Positions 33,340 to 41,586 of a stretch of DNA of 64,000 bases are shown here, one piece after another; position 1 is the first letter of the stretch, and each line of letters begins with the position of its first letter. Origin of the DNA: Candidatus Gastranaerophilales bacterium (GTDB lineage: Bacteria; Cyanobacteriota; Vampirovibrionia; Gastranaerophilales; Gastranaerophilaceae). The position numbers and the translations under genes were made by a program. The DNA is taken from positions 59,860 through 123,859 of the forward strand of contig CALVEK010000003.1 of the NCBI GenBank assembly GCA_944326555.1. The letters are read 5' to 3'. The notes under the pieces are model-generated. The model was not told the origin of the DNA. It searched no databases and saw only the letters and a program-made list of their open reading frames with translations.

Positions 33340-34450
33340 TCACAACATCTTCGACAATATCAGCAGCCTTTTTTCTACCTCTTGTCTTTTTAACAGGTTT
33401 TTCTTGATTATCTTCAGATACAACTACAACATCATTATCACTTTCAACCACAGTCTTTTTGGATTTAGACTTTGCTTTTGTATCAGGTTCGTCAGATTTC
33501 ACTTTAAACTCTTCAGGAGCATCCGCTCTATCCGGATTCCAACGATCAAGCCCAAGTTGCTTTCTTATCAATCCGATTCCGACATGAACTCGCCACTCAT
33601 CGATTTTTAACTGAGCAGAAATAATTTTATGGCAACCAATCGGAGGTAAAGGTAACAATGGCTCATACAGCATCTTTATAGCAGTCAATTGATCAGGTGA
33701 AACTGCCAATTTTCTCTTTGGAAAAGCCAATTTAGGCAACATCATCTTCTGTCTTATAAGATTTATACCAAAGAAAACTTTTCTTGCTTCCAACCCAATT
33801 TGCTCACCAATAACTTCATGAGCATCAGGGTTAGGCAGAGGCAACATTTTCTTATACAACTCTTCAATTTGAGCAAGTTGCTCTTTATTAACAAGCAATT
33901 GTTTTGGTGGTTTCGGAGCTCTAGGGCCGGAAGGTCTTCTATTACCACCTTGAGGCCTATTAAATCTGTTCTGCTGAGGTCTTTGATATCCGCCTTGCTG
34001 CGGTCTTTGATATCCGCCTTGTGGACGAGAATATCCACCTTGCTGACGTTGATATCCACCTTGCTGAGGCCTTTGATATCCGCCTTGTCTTGAATATCCA
34101 TCATTCCTATCATAAGGTCTGGACGGACGTCTATCACCATAATTGTTTTGTGGTCTTTGATATCCGCCTTGCCCATAGGACTTTTGTGAATCGTACCTTG
34201 GTCTATCCTGCTGATAAGAATAATCATCTCTTCTTTGATAAGAATCTGAAGAATATGCTCCTGAACTGTATGAATTAGTTCTTTCGTAGGAGTGATCCTG
34301 TGGCTGATTTTGATTATTTTCACCCATGCCTGAACTTCCAGCATCCGAACTGTTTTTCTTATCAGGATACAAACAATTAGGGCATATTACCCTTTTTGGA
34401 TTCTTAGTCTCGAATTCCGCTCCACATTTAGTACACTTATTTACATACAT
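33326..34450 (-). CDS. Zinc-ribbon protein with Tyr/Gln/Gly/Arg-rich disordered region and duplicated C-terminal module
   Basis: 374 aa. Residues 1-30 form a zinc ribbon (CTKCGAEFETKNPKRVICPNC). Residues 35-180 are disordered, dominated by Gly, Tyr, Gln, Arg and Pro with repeated GGYQRPQ and RPS units, like RGG/prion-like RNA-binding regions. Residues 185-310 hold two copies of a ~55-aa helical module: one with LAQIEELYKKMLPLPNPDAHEVIGEQIGL...VFFGINLIRQKM, one with LTAIKMLYEPLLPLPPIGCHKIISAQLKI...VHVGIGLIRKQL. The tail is Lys/Asp/Val-rich. Its 14-base overlap with rimM and position before trmD suggest a role in ribosome or RNA biogenesis. The family is not recognised. Confidence 0.75.
   Translation of the reverse strand: MYVNKCTKCGAEFETKNPKRVICPNCLYPDKKNSSDAGSSGMGENNQNQPQDHSYERTNSYSSGAYSSDSYQRRDDYSYQQDRPRYDSQKSYGQGGYQRPQNNYGDRRPSRPYDRNDGYSRQGGYQRPQQGGYQRQQGGYSRPQGGYQRPQQGGYQRPQQNRFNRPQGGNRRPSGPRAPKPPKQLLVNKEQLAQIEELYKKMLPLPNPDAHEVIGEQIGLEARKVFFGINLIRQKMMLPKLAFPKRKLAVSPDQLTAIKMLYEPLLPLPPIGCHKIISAQLKIDEWRVHVGIGLIRKQLGLDRWNPDRADAPEEFKVKSDEPDTKAKSKSKKTVVESDNDVVVVSEDNQEKPVKKTRGRKKAADIVEDVVNEDE
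33950..34175. repeat. Degenerate tandem repeat coding for GGYQRPQ units
   Basis: The DNA shows repeated near-copies of a ~24-base unit (on the plus strand, CTTTGATATCCGCCTTG and variants) through this part of the low-complexity gene. Such repeats can change copy number by slippage and so vary between strains. Confidence 0.7.
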
Positions 34451-34597
34451 TTTTCATAACCCTTTTGAAATAAAAGGCGAAAGGCTATTTAATTTTTAGC
34501 TCCTCGACATCTTAATAAACAATTATAATTCTAATATCTTATAATATTTTAAATGCAAAAATAATATAAGGCAAGCATTTTTACAAATTTTCACCGT

Positions 34598-35035
34598 TTA
34601 TTTGACAACTACGAAGGTTACAGGACCGTCATTACAAAGATTTACGTCCATCATTGCACCAAATACGCCTGTTTTTACTGTAATTCCAGACAAAGAAAGT
34701 TTTTCCACAAATTTTTCATACAAAGTTTCTGCAACATCCGGCTTTTCAGCATTGTCAAAACTTGGCCTTGTGCCTTTTTTACAATCAGCAGCCAATGTAA
34801 ACTGTGATACCACTAAAACTTGGCCATTTACATCTTTTACTGAACGATTCATTTTTAATTCATCATCTTCAAAAATTCGCAAAGAAATTATCTTATTAAC
34901 CATCCAATCAAGTTTTTCTTCATTATCACCTTTTTCAACACAAAAAAGGACTAATAACCCCTGTTCAATAGAAGAATATAACTTTCCTGCTATGTTAACA
35001 GATGCATTTTTAACCCTTTGAATTACAACTTTCAT
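34598..35035 (-). CDS. dtd: D-aminoacyl-tRNA deacylase
   Basis: 145 aa. Hydrolyses D-aminoacyl-tRNA and mischarged glycyl-tRNA(Ala). Family motifs are intact: MKVVIQRVKNASVNI at the start, the catalytic SQFTLAADCKKGTRPSF (SQxTL motif) and NDGPVTF (the Gly-cisPro-like G-P segment) at the end. The start overlaps the 3' end of the Maf-type gene by 26 bases, so the pair is cotranscribed. Confidence 0.95.
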   Translation of the reverse strand: MKVVIQRVKNASVNIAGKLYSSIEQGLLVLFCVEKGDNEEKLDWMVNKIISLRIFEDDELKMNRSVKDVNGQVLVVSQFTLAADCKKGTRPSFDNAEKPDVAETLYEKFVEKLSLSGITVKTGVFGAMMDVNLCNDGPVTFVVVK

Positions 35036-36977
35036 TTATTTCCTTCAACCTTTCTAATGATGCAGTCAAACGTTGTTGCAAAATTTCGGAATATTTTGCT
35101 AAATCGGAATAATATGAATTAAATGCATCAAAAAAATCTGCAAAAATCTTATCATTCATTTGACCTTTGTACTCTTTCATTAAAAATGACAAATTACTAT
35201 GATTTTTTAATGCTACCATTCTAAGCATTCTTGTTTTATTTGTATAGTTATTTGTAATATCAACATATAACGAAGACAATTTTTTCAACAAATTTGCTGC
35301 ATTGTCAGACACACCTTTAGATCTTGCAAGCTCCTTTTTCAATTGCTCAACCAATTTCACCCCTTTAGAGACCAGAGGAAATATTTGTGCAAGTGCCTTC
35401 AAATCATCACTAATAGAAGAAATTATATACGAAATATCATACTGAGAAGAAAAGTCAACTGAATCAATTAAATCGTTTTTGTGTAGAGGAAAGGATGCAT
35501 ACTTTAAGCATGCATCTTCAATATCCATTACAGTAAAACCATCTATCTGTGCACCACCAATTGACGAATTAATTAATGTGAGCTCATCACCAAATCTTTG
35601 AGCAAAAGATTTAATATAATCAATAAACAAAGCATAAGCATTTGATGTAGGTAGTTTATTACCAGACTGACCATCAACTGTAACCAACTCAGCATTAATT
35701 TTTTTAAGATGACTCACAAGCATTTTTGTTTTAGTCTCATCTGGGACTGTAAGACTTGCATAGTAAGAATCTCTAAATCTATCAAAATTTTTAGGATAAA
35801 TCTTATACTCATGTAAATTTTCGTCAAATTCACAACACAAATCGTCATACAAAGACCCTTTTGCATAACAGTTACCATCAGAATATGCCAAATCTTGACC
35901 AATCAAAATAATTGGATTGCACCCCAAGTACTTGGCTGTATACAAAGCATGATAAGACACAGTTCCTTTTGTCTCAAAATCATCGACATTTCGGCCTGTC
36001 TTTTCTATAAACCAACGAGAAGCATCCGTTTCTACTGAAGGTGTAATTAAAATCTGTTTATAATTATTTTCAAAGATATTTGCATTAGTATAAGGCTCAC
36101 ACACAAGTATCGAATCTTTAAGATAGTCAGACTTGTAATGGAATTTTGTATCAACTCTCTCTATAATATTCAGAAAATCCGGTATAATCCCATTATCAAT
36201 AAGTGTTCTATATGCAGTACCTACACAAAAAATAAAAGCATTATCCTTATACTTTTTCAATTTATCAATATTACTTGCAAGAGATGGACCAGCAGAAACA
36301 ATTATTGCCGGCTTATTTTTGAGCAAATCTTTATAATCAGTAATTAAAGGGCAATGATACTTTTTCTCAAGCTCTTTGATTGTGTAAAGAAAAAAAGACA
36401 GTATTTCATGCACCTGAAATGAGAAATTATGCCCAATCAAAACCGTCATTCTCTCAACTTTACTTTTAATATCAGAATAACTATCTGCACAGTGTATTGA
36501 ATAGTAAGGCAAAGCTGTTAAAGAGACCTTAGACTTGTATCTAAAAACCTGTTCAAAAATAGATTGCAATTCATCGACATCCGAAACAATAAAAGACTTC
36601 TTTTTAGAAAAATTTTCACTAAAATCAACAATTGACAAAACGAACTTTAATACTTCAATATCAGGTTCAATAACAATAATTGAACCTTTTGCATTCTGAA
36701 TAAGTTCATCAAAATAATATCCAAGCCCCAAACCGTAAACAATATGAATAGAATTGTCAGTATCGTGAGGAAGTCTTGCTACTAATTGTTTAGCTTCTTC
36801 CTGAGCTCCGGAAACAGAATGAACTGCCATTCCATCAATAATTAAATTATATTCACCCAAAAGATTCGTATTTAACTCAATATTTTTGGAAGAAGTCGTG
36901 GCATTTTCAATTTTTTCGAGCAAACGACTGTTATAAGATTTAATAAAAGATAGATTTTTCTCCAAAATCTCGGTCAT
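35010..36977 (-). CDS. Motility-associated glycosyltransferase family protein (Maf/DUF115)
   Basis: 655 aa from ATG 36977, with TTGGAG six to seven bases upstream. The central region carries the DUF115/MptE-like core: PAIIVSAGPSLASNIDKLKKYKDNAFIFCVGTAYRTLIDNGIIPDF (about 225-270), TKGTVSYHALYTAKYLGCNPIILIGQDLAYSDG (about 335-368). Upstream, HIVYGLGLGYYFDELI and IIVIEPDIEVLKFVL form a Rossmann-like N-terminal part. Maf proteins transfer nonulosonic acids (pseudaminic or legionaminic type) to flagellin Ser/Thr before export. The flagellar chaperones at 24.3 kb support such a role here; substrate sugar unknown. Confidence 0.87.
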   Translation of the reverse strand: MTEILEKNLSFIKSYNSRLLEKIENATTSSKNIELNTNLLGEYNLIIDGMAVHSVSGAQEEAKQLVARLPHDTDNSIHIVYGLGLGYYFDELIQNAKGSIIVIEPDIEVLKFVLSIVDFSENFSKKKSFIVSDVDELQSIFEQVFRYKSKVSLTALPYYSIHCADSYSDIKSKVERMTVLIGHNFSFQVHEILSFFLYTIKELEKKYHCPLITDYKDLLKNKPAIIVSAGPSLASNIDKLKKYKDNAFIFCVGTAYRTLIDNGIIPDFLNIIERVDTKFHYKSDYLKDSILVCEPYTNANIFENNYKQILITPSVETDASRWFIEKTGRNVDDFETKGTVSYHALYTAKYLGCNPIILIGQDLAYSDGNCYAKGSLYDDLCCEFDENLHEYKIYPKNFDRFRDSYYASLTVPDETKTKMLVSHLKKINAELVTVDGQSGNKLPTSNAYALFIDYIKSFAQRFGDELTLINSSIGGAQIDGFTVMDIEDACLKYASFPLHKNDLIDSVDFSSQYDISYIISSISDDLKALAQIFPLVSKGVKLVEQLKKELARSKGVSDNAANLLKKLSSLYVDITNNYTNKTRMLRMVALKNHSNLSFLMKEYKGQMNDKIFADFFDAFNSYYSDLAKYSEILQQRLTASLERLKEINESCNSKG

Positions 36978-37154
36978 ATGCAGCTCCAAGAAGATTAATT
37001 CAGTACATTATACATTTATAAGTCAAAAACAGTGGTTTTAGCAATATAAATTAACCACATGGACTAGCAAATGTAATCCCAAGATTAATAACATTTTGAA
37101 TAAAAATTTTTAAAATATAAATAGAATAATATCTGTTCTATCGAGGGAGAGAAT

Positions 37155-37934
37155 TTGGGGATAAAGTATAAAAGTATTGCACACGGTTTAGATGGTTTGA
37201 TTGTAAAAACTACAAACTATACGGCTACGTCTGCTTATAAACTGTTTGTAAAAGCAGATGCATTAAGACTTGCTAATCATTTCAAAGAGTCTATAAAACA
37301 CTACCTAAGTGCAATAATGATAGATAGAAATAATTACCGCTCATATATGGGGTTAGGTATATCATACAAAGCAGAAAACAACTATGAAAAAGCAATTAAA
37401 GCTCTTGAAACAGCTCGTAAACTGTCTTTCTTCACACCGGAAATTCACTACGAATTGGGATTATGCTATTTAATGACGGGGAGATTTTGTGAAGCAATAA
37501 AAAGTTTTCACCATACAATATCTCTGGATAGGACAAATATTAACGCTCAGCTTCAGCTCGCCGTAGCACATGAATTTATTGAAGAGTATGACTTAGCACT
37601 ACTTATTTACCATACAATAATAGAAAAGCATCCCGAATTTTTAAGTGCATACAATCATCTTTCGGCTCTATATATGAATATTGGTGAATTCAAATCTGCA
37701 GGAGTTGTATTTTCACAAATTCTAAAAGTAAATCCTAATTTTTATAAGGCATATCTTGGACTGGCAATATGTTTTGACAAAATGTCAAATATATCAAGAG
37801 CATTGCACTATTATAAAGTCTTTTTGGATAAGAAACCGTACTCACATCACAAAGAAAAAATACAAAAAAGAATTGAAGCACTAAACAGCAGGAAAAACAT
37901 ATCACAGAATACTCCCAATTTTGCTGTAGTGTAA
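37155..37934 (+). CDS. Tetratricopeptide-repeat protein
   Basis: 259 aa starting at TTG 37155, with AGGGAGA five bases upstream (37144-37150). Six or so TPR units span about residues 30-245, for example YRSYMGLGISYKAENNYEKAIKALETARKL, PEIHYELGLCYLMTGRFCEAIKSFHHTISLD and YKAYLGLAICFDKMSNISRALHYYKVFLDKKP. No signal peptide or enzyme domain. It is divergent from the Maf-type gene; the ~180-base gap between them would hold both promoters. Partner unknown. Confidence 0.85.
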   Translation: MGIKYKSIAHGLDGLIVKTTNYTATSAYKLFVKADALRLANHFKESIKHYLSAIMIDRNNYRSYMGLGISYKAENNYEKAIKALETARKLSFFTPEIHYELGLCYLMTGRFCEAIKSFHHTISLDRTNINAQLQLAVAHEFIEEYDLALLIYHTIIEKHPEFLSAYNHLSALYMNIGEFKSAGVVFSQILKVNPNFYKAYLGLAICFDKMSNISRALHYYKVFLDKKPYSHHKEKIQKRIEALNSRKNISQNTPNFAVV

Positions 37935-37952
37935 TTAGCTTTTACTAATTGA

Positions 37953-39074
37953 TTACAGATTATCATGGCTATATTGATTTGCTATGTAATCTTGTTTAAT
38001 TTGATTTACTAGCTTTTGTATTTTCATATTTACAATTTTTTGGCATTTTAAAGACTTATGTATTTCATCCCAATCAACAATTAAATCGACGTCGGAATAA
38101 TTATCTTGTACGTAAGAGTCAAACTTTTCAAAAGCGTTATCAAAAATATCTGAACATTCTTTTTTCATATTCAAATAGGCAAAAGTTATGTTGTCTATAG
38201 AAAATGTCGTAATGTTCTGGTTATTTTCAACAAATTTTTGCATATCAGATTTATTGTCTGCATAAATTGGCAACAAGTCTTTTATACTTGCAATGGAATG
38301 ATTAAAAGAATCTATTTTTCTCATTTTATCCAAAATACTTACTTTGGGATTATTAATTTCTTTTTCGAAATTTTCTTTGTCTTTGATAAGTTTTTGAGAC
38401 TGACCAAACGGAGAAATCATCATATAATAACTTGCACATGAATACTGTTCTCGTAAAGTTTTATAATAGGCAGTCAATCTTTCATCCTTGTTTGCAAGAA
38501 AAATATCATCAATTTTATTTAATGCACTAGACTTAGCAAGCTCATAAGCATCAAAAATCGGCAATATTGGGCATAAAGGACTTTCTTTTTCATACAAACT
38601 CTTTGATGAATTTATAACCTCTAAAATATCAGATTTGTTGTACAACGGTCTTGATGCCATATCTTGCAATCTTTTAAACTCTCTTTCATTGTCTTTGTAA
38701 TCTTTGATAGCATCTAAGAACCTTCTATATTTCAAATAATAAGGATTTTTTGATTCATCCCAAAGACCCAACTTATAGCGAAAATAATCATTTTCTTCCT
38801 TACCAAAGTATTTCAATATTTCTTGAGCATTGTATCCTATTTTGCCTACAGAAATATACAAATCTTTGCTTTCAGCAACTACAGGCATAATTTCATTGTT
38901 TACAGACTCATTAATCTCGTCGAAAGCACGTTGTACAATATTTTGACAAGAACCGAAAGACACAGTATCTTTTGAAAGATTAAACAATCTGTCTGACGAA
39001 CACAAATTTTTATTTGAATTTGAAACACGATTTTTACTTGATAAAAAATTAAAAGAAATAGGTGAAATATTCAT
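37953..39074 (-). CDS. Taxon-type helical protein with SFN/SFGS N-terminal motifs
   Basis: 373 aa, predicted all helical. The N-terminal ~40 residues are Ser/Asn-rich and unstructured and carry ISFNF and DTVSFGS. I group these motifs with the SFKG-type N-termini in the proteins at 46585 and 60344. The rest consists of charged helices (KDYKDNEREFKRLQDMASR, KEQYS, KLIKDKENFEKEI) with no known domain. No signal peptide is evident. It follows rlmN by 18 bases on the minus strand and may be cotranscribed. Function unknown. Confidence 0.65.
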   Translation of the reverse strand: MNISPISFNFLSSKNRVSNSNKNLCSSDRLFNLSKDTVSFGSCQNIVQRAFDEINESVNNEIMPVVAESKDLYISVGKIGYNAQEILKYFGKEENDYFRYKLGLWDESKNPYYLKYRRFLDAIKDYKDNEREFKRLQDMASRPLYNKSDILEVINSSKSLYEKESPLCPILPIFDAYELAKSSALNKIDDIFLANKDERLTAYYKTLREQYSCASYYMMISPFGQSQKLIKDKENFEKEINNPKVSILDKMRKIDSFNHSIASIKDLLPIYADNKSDMQKFVENNQNITTFSIDNITFAYLNMKKECSDIFDNAFEKFDSYVQDNYSDVDLIVDWDEIHKSLKCQKIVNMKIQKLVNQIKQDYIANQYSHDNL

Positions 39075-39092
39075 AATGGAACAAACAACTTT

Positions 39093-40133
39093 CTAACGAT
39101 ATTTATTACTCAACTGACCACATGCAGCATCAATATCAGACCCGCGTTCTAACCTGATTGTAACTTTCTTGCCTGATTGCTCCAATACATACTTAAATTT
39201 TTGTATCGAATCTTTACTCGGTTTTTCAAAATCATCCTTGTCATTAGGATTATAAATAATCAAATTTATATTTGCCTTAAGACCTATCAACAATTTGGCG
39301 AGTTTTTTGGCACAGTCAACAGTATCATTAAACCCTTTAATGAGAGTATACTCGATAGTAACCCTTCGGCCTGTGTCTCCTACATAATCTTTAAGTGTTT
39401 GCATTAAATTATCAAGATTATACTTATTTTCGATAGGCATAAGACTTGCCCGAAGAGAATGTTCAGGCGCATGCAAAGATATAGCCAAAGTAGGCTGAAA
39501 ATCCATCTGGGCTAACTTCTTTATCTGCGGAATAATTCCGCAAGTAGAGACAGTAAGACGTCTTATACCAATAACAAAATCTTTGTTAAAAATATCAATT
39601 GCACTAAGTACATTATCAAGATTTAACAAAGGTTCACCCTGTCCCATAAACACAATATTAGTAACTTTTAATCCGGTATCTCTTTGTATCGTTAAAACCT
39701 GTTCAATTATTTCTCTAGGAGTAAGATTTCTTATAAATCCAAGTTTTGCAGTTGCACAAAATTTGCAATTACAAGCACATCCGACCTGAGAGCTGACACA
39801 AGCCGTAAGATTAGCTCTGTTATCAAATCTCATTAATACGGTTTCAACGCAATTTCCATCAGAGAATTGCAGCAAATACTTTATAGTACCGTCAGAACTT
39901 ACCTGCCTATTCTTTATTTTCACATCTGTAACAACAGCAATATCAGACATCTTATCTCGGGTAGATTTGGAGATGTCTGTCATCTGTGAAATATCAGAAA
40001 CAGATTTAAGATAAATCCAATTATGAATTTGTTTTGCCTTGTATTTGGATTCGCCTATAGAATCAGTAAAAGCTGTCAATTCATCAAGGCTCATACCAGA
40101 CAAGATAATTTTGTTTGAATTAGTGGTATCCAT
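39093..40133 (-). CDS. rlmN: Dual-specificity 23S rRNA/tRNA adenine-C2 methyltransferase RlmN
   Basis: 346 aa radical-SAM enzyme that methylates A2503 of 23S rRNA and A37 of some tRNAs. The 4Fe-4S motif CNCKFCATAKLG (CxxxCxxC) is at about 118-128, after the N-terminal HTH-like domain (KAKQIHNWIYLKSV). Further motifs: VFMGQGEPLLNLDNV, RRLTVSTCGIIPQI, LAISLHAPEHSLRASLMPI and the C-terminal RLERGSDIDAACGQL with the methyl-carrying Cys. Length typical. Confidence 0.97.
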   Translation of the reverse strand: MDTTNSNKIILSGMSLDELTAFTDSIGESKYKAKQIHNWIYLKSVSDISQMTDISKSTRDKMSDIAVVTDVKIKNRQVSSDGTIKYLLQFSDGNCVETVLMRFDNRANLTACVSSQVGCACNCKFCATAKLGFIRNLTPREIIEQVLTIQRDTGLKVTNIVFMGQGEPLLNLDNVLSAIDIFNKDFVIGIRRLTVSTCGIIPQIKKLAQMDFQPTLAISLHAPEHSLRASLMPIENKYNLDNLMQTLKDYVGDTGRRVTIEYTLIKGFNDTVDCAKKLAKLLIGLKANINLIIYNPNDKDDFEKPSKDSIQKFKYVLEQSGKKVTIRLERGSDIDAACGQLSNKYR

Positions 40134-40316
40134 AGGATTATTTTAGCAAGAACAAAGGATTAAAAAATAAACATATCAATTTTGCTATAAAAATATAACA
40201 AATCCTTAATAATAAAGGGAATAAATAGCAACATTAATTTTTTTTACATTTTAAATAACAAATAGGAAATTTGTGTTCTTTTATTCTAATATATTTATTA
40301 TGAATGGGGTTAAGAC

Positions 40317-41177
40317 ATGCAGCTAACTACAGAAAATAACATTAACACAATTGAGCTTGATCCGACAGCTACTTTTCCGGTAGTAATCAAGATTGTCGAA
40401 AGCATAAAAAAGATTCTTGAAGAAGATAAAAAGCAAAAAAATCCTCTTTTTATTAACGTAAAAGAATCTGTTATCTTCAACATAGCGAGACGTGCATTAA
40501 GCGAGAAAGGCTCTCGTTTTCTTATCGGAATCGCAGGAGAATCCGCATCAGGAAAAACAACATTTGTACAAAATGCGATACGCTCTTGCATAGCTGAAGA
40601 AAGAACAGATTTATATACAATAGTTTGCTGTGATGACTACTACTATGACTGGTCGAAAGAACTCAAAGAAGCAGGCAGTTATGAAGCATTCTTTGCAAAA
40701 GGTTACAGCTTTGATACCCCAAAAGCAATAAATCTGGGACTAATGAAAGAACACTTAATTTCACTAAAAAACGGTTCTGCAGTAAGAAGCCCGGATTACA
40801 ACTTTACAACTTGCGAAAGTTTTCCTCATGGTGTTTTGAAAAGACCTACTAAGATAATAGTTAACGAGGGTCTTTATGTATTAAATGAAGATATCAGAGA
40901 CATTATGGACGTAAAAGTTTATGTATTTACACCGTTTGATATCATAAAAGAAAGATGGTACAGAAGAGCCGAATCAAGAGGAAAAACAGGACTGGCTGCG
41001 GATATGCAGTTTGAAAATGTTAATACAACAGCTCAAACTTATATACGCCCTGCAATGCAGTGTGCCGATATTGTTATGAACGGCGTTGTTTCCAGTGAAT
41101 ATATTCAAGAAATGACTGAAAAAATATTCAGAACTATTGACAATATTGCTAAAGAAGCTACTTCAACATTAAATTAG
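40317..41177 (+). CDS. Uridine kinase / phosphoribulokinase family protein
   Basis: 286 aa. Walker A GIAGESASGKTTFVQNAI lies late, at about residues 75-92, behind an N-terminal ~70-residue segment absent from classical Udk. Downstream: VCCDDYYYDWSK (substrate Asp), FDTPKAINLGLMKEHLISL, SPDYNFTTCE, and IIVNEGLYVLNEDIRDIMDVKVYVFTPFDIIKERWYRRAESRGKT (base and phosphate binding, Walker B-like NEG). These equal the uridine kinase pattern, so it most likely phosphorylates uridine/cytidine; another small hydroxyl substrate cannot be ruled out. Stand-alone gene, followed by a bidirectional terminator. Confidence 0.88.
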   Translation: MQLTTENNINTIELDPTATFPVVIKIVESIKKILEEDKKQKNPLFINVKESVIFNIARRALSEKGSRFLIGIAGESASGKTTFVQNAIRSCIAEERTDLYTIVCCDDYYYDWSKELKEAGSYEAFFAKGYSFDTPKAINLGLMKEHLISLKNGSAVRSPDYNFTTCESFPHGVLKRPTKIIVNEGLYVLNEDIRDIMDVKVYVFTPFDIIKERWYRRAESRGKTGLAADMQFENVNTTAQTYIRPAMQCADIVMNGVVSSEYIQEMTEKIFRTIDNIAKEATSTLN

Positions 41178-41200
41178 AAAACAAATGACAGATAATTAAA

Positions 41201-41229
41201 AAGACCTCTTGAATTTATCAAGAGGTCTT
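41201..41229. terminator. Bidirectional rho-independent terminator
   Basis: Perfect 12-bp stem AAGACCTCTTGA / TCAAGAGGTCTT (41201-41212 with 41218-41229), 5-base loop ATTTA, A-run before and T-run after. It separates the converging kinase and rpsU genes. Confidence 0.88.
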
Positions 41230-41248
41230 TGAACTTATATTCTAACGC

Positions 41249-41437
41249 TTACACTCTTCTTTTACGAGCAGCTTCAGATTTACGTTTTCTTTTTATGCTT
41301 GGTTTTTCGTAAGTTTCGCGTCTTTTTACTTCAGACAAAGTTCCTGCTTTTTGAACTTTTTTCTTGAATCTTTTCAAAGCGCTTTCGATACTTTCGTTTT
41401 CACCGACTCTTACTTCTGGCATGTATGTTTTCACCAC
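41249..41437 (-). CDS. rpsU: Small ribosomal subunit protein bS21
   Basis: 62 aa, highly basic. [53 protein letters not shown] is the bS21 pattern (E-S-I-E-x-A-L-x-R-F-K near the start; K-R-K-x-x-A-A-R-K-R at the end). It helps the 30S platform contact the mRNA near the anti-SD. Ribosome site AAAGGTGG precedes the ATG on the minus strand. Monocistronic, ending at the terminator at 41201-41229. Confidence 0.96.
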   Translation of the reverse strand: MVKTYMPEVRVGENESIESALKRFKKKVQKAGTLSEVKRRETYEKPSIKRKRKSEAARKRRV

Positions 41438-41586
41438 CTTTATATAGGATTCTACTTTATTGTGTTGTCATAATAACACGCATAATGTACGATTTCAAGT
41501 GTTTAGTCGTTCTTATCCGTTATTTTTGATACATAAATCTTTTTTAACTTTTATACAAATTTTCTTTGTAATAAAATCAGAATATT

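Noticed and set aside
33950..34175. Regularly repeated DNA that could suggest a CRISPR array
   Set aside because: The repeats are in frame, directly adjacent with no unique spacers, and encode GGYQRPQ units; no cas genes nearby.
33763..34344. 193-codon minus-strand frame with repeated KADIKD units
   Set aside because: It is the other frame of the GGYQRPQ repeat tract; the zinc-ribbon protein has the real domains and coupling to rimM.
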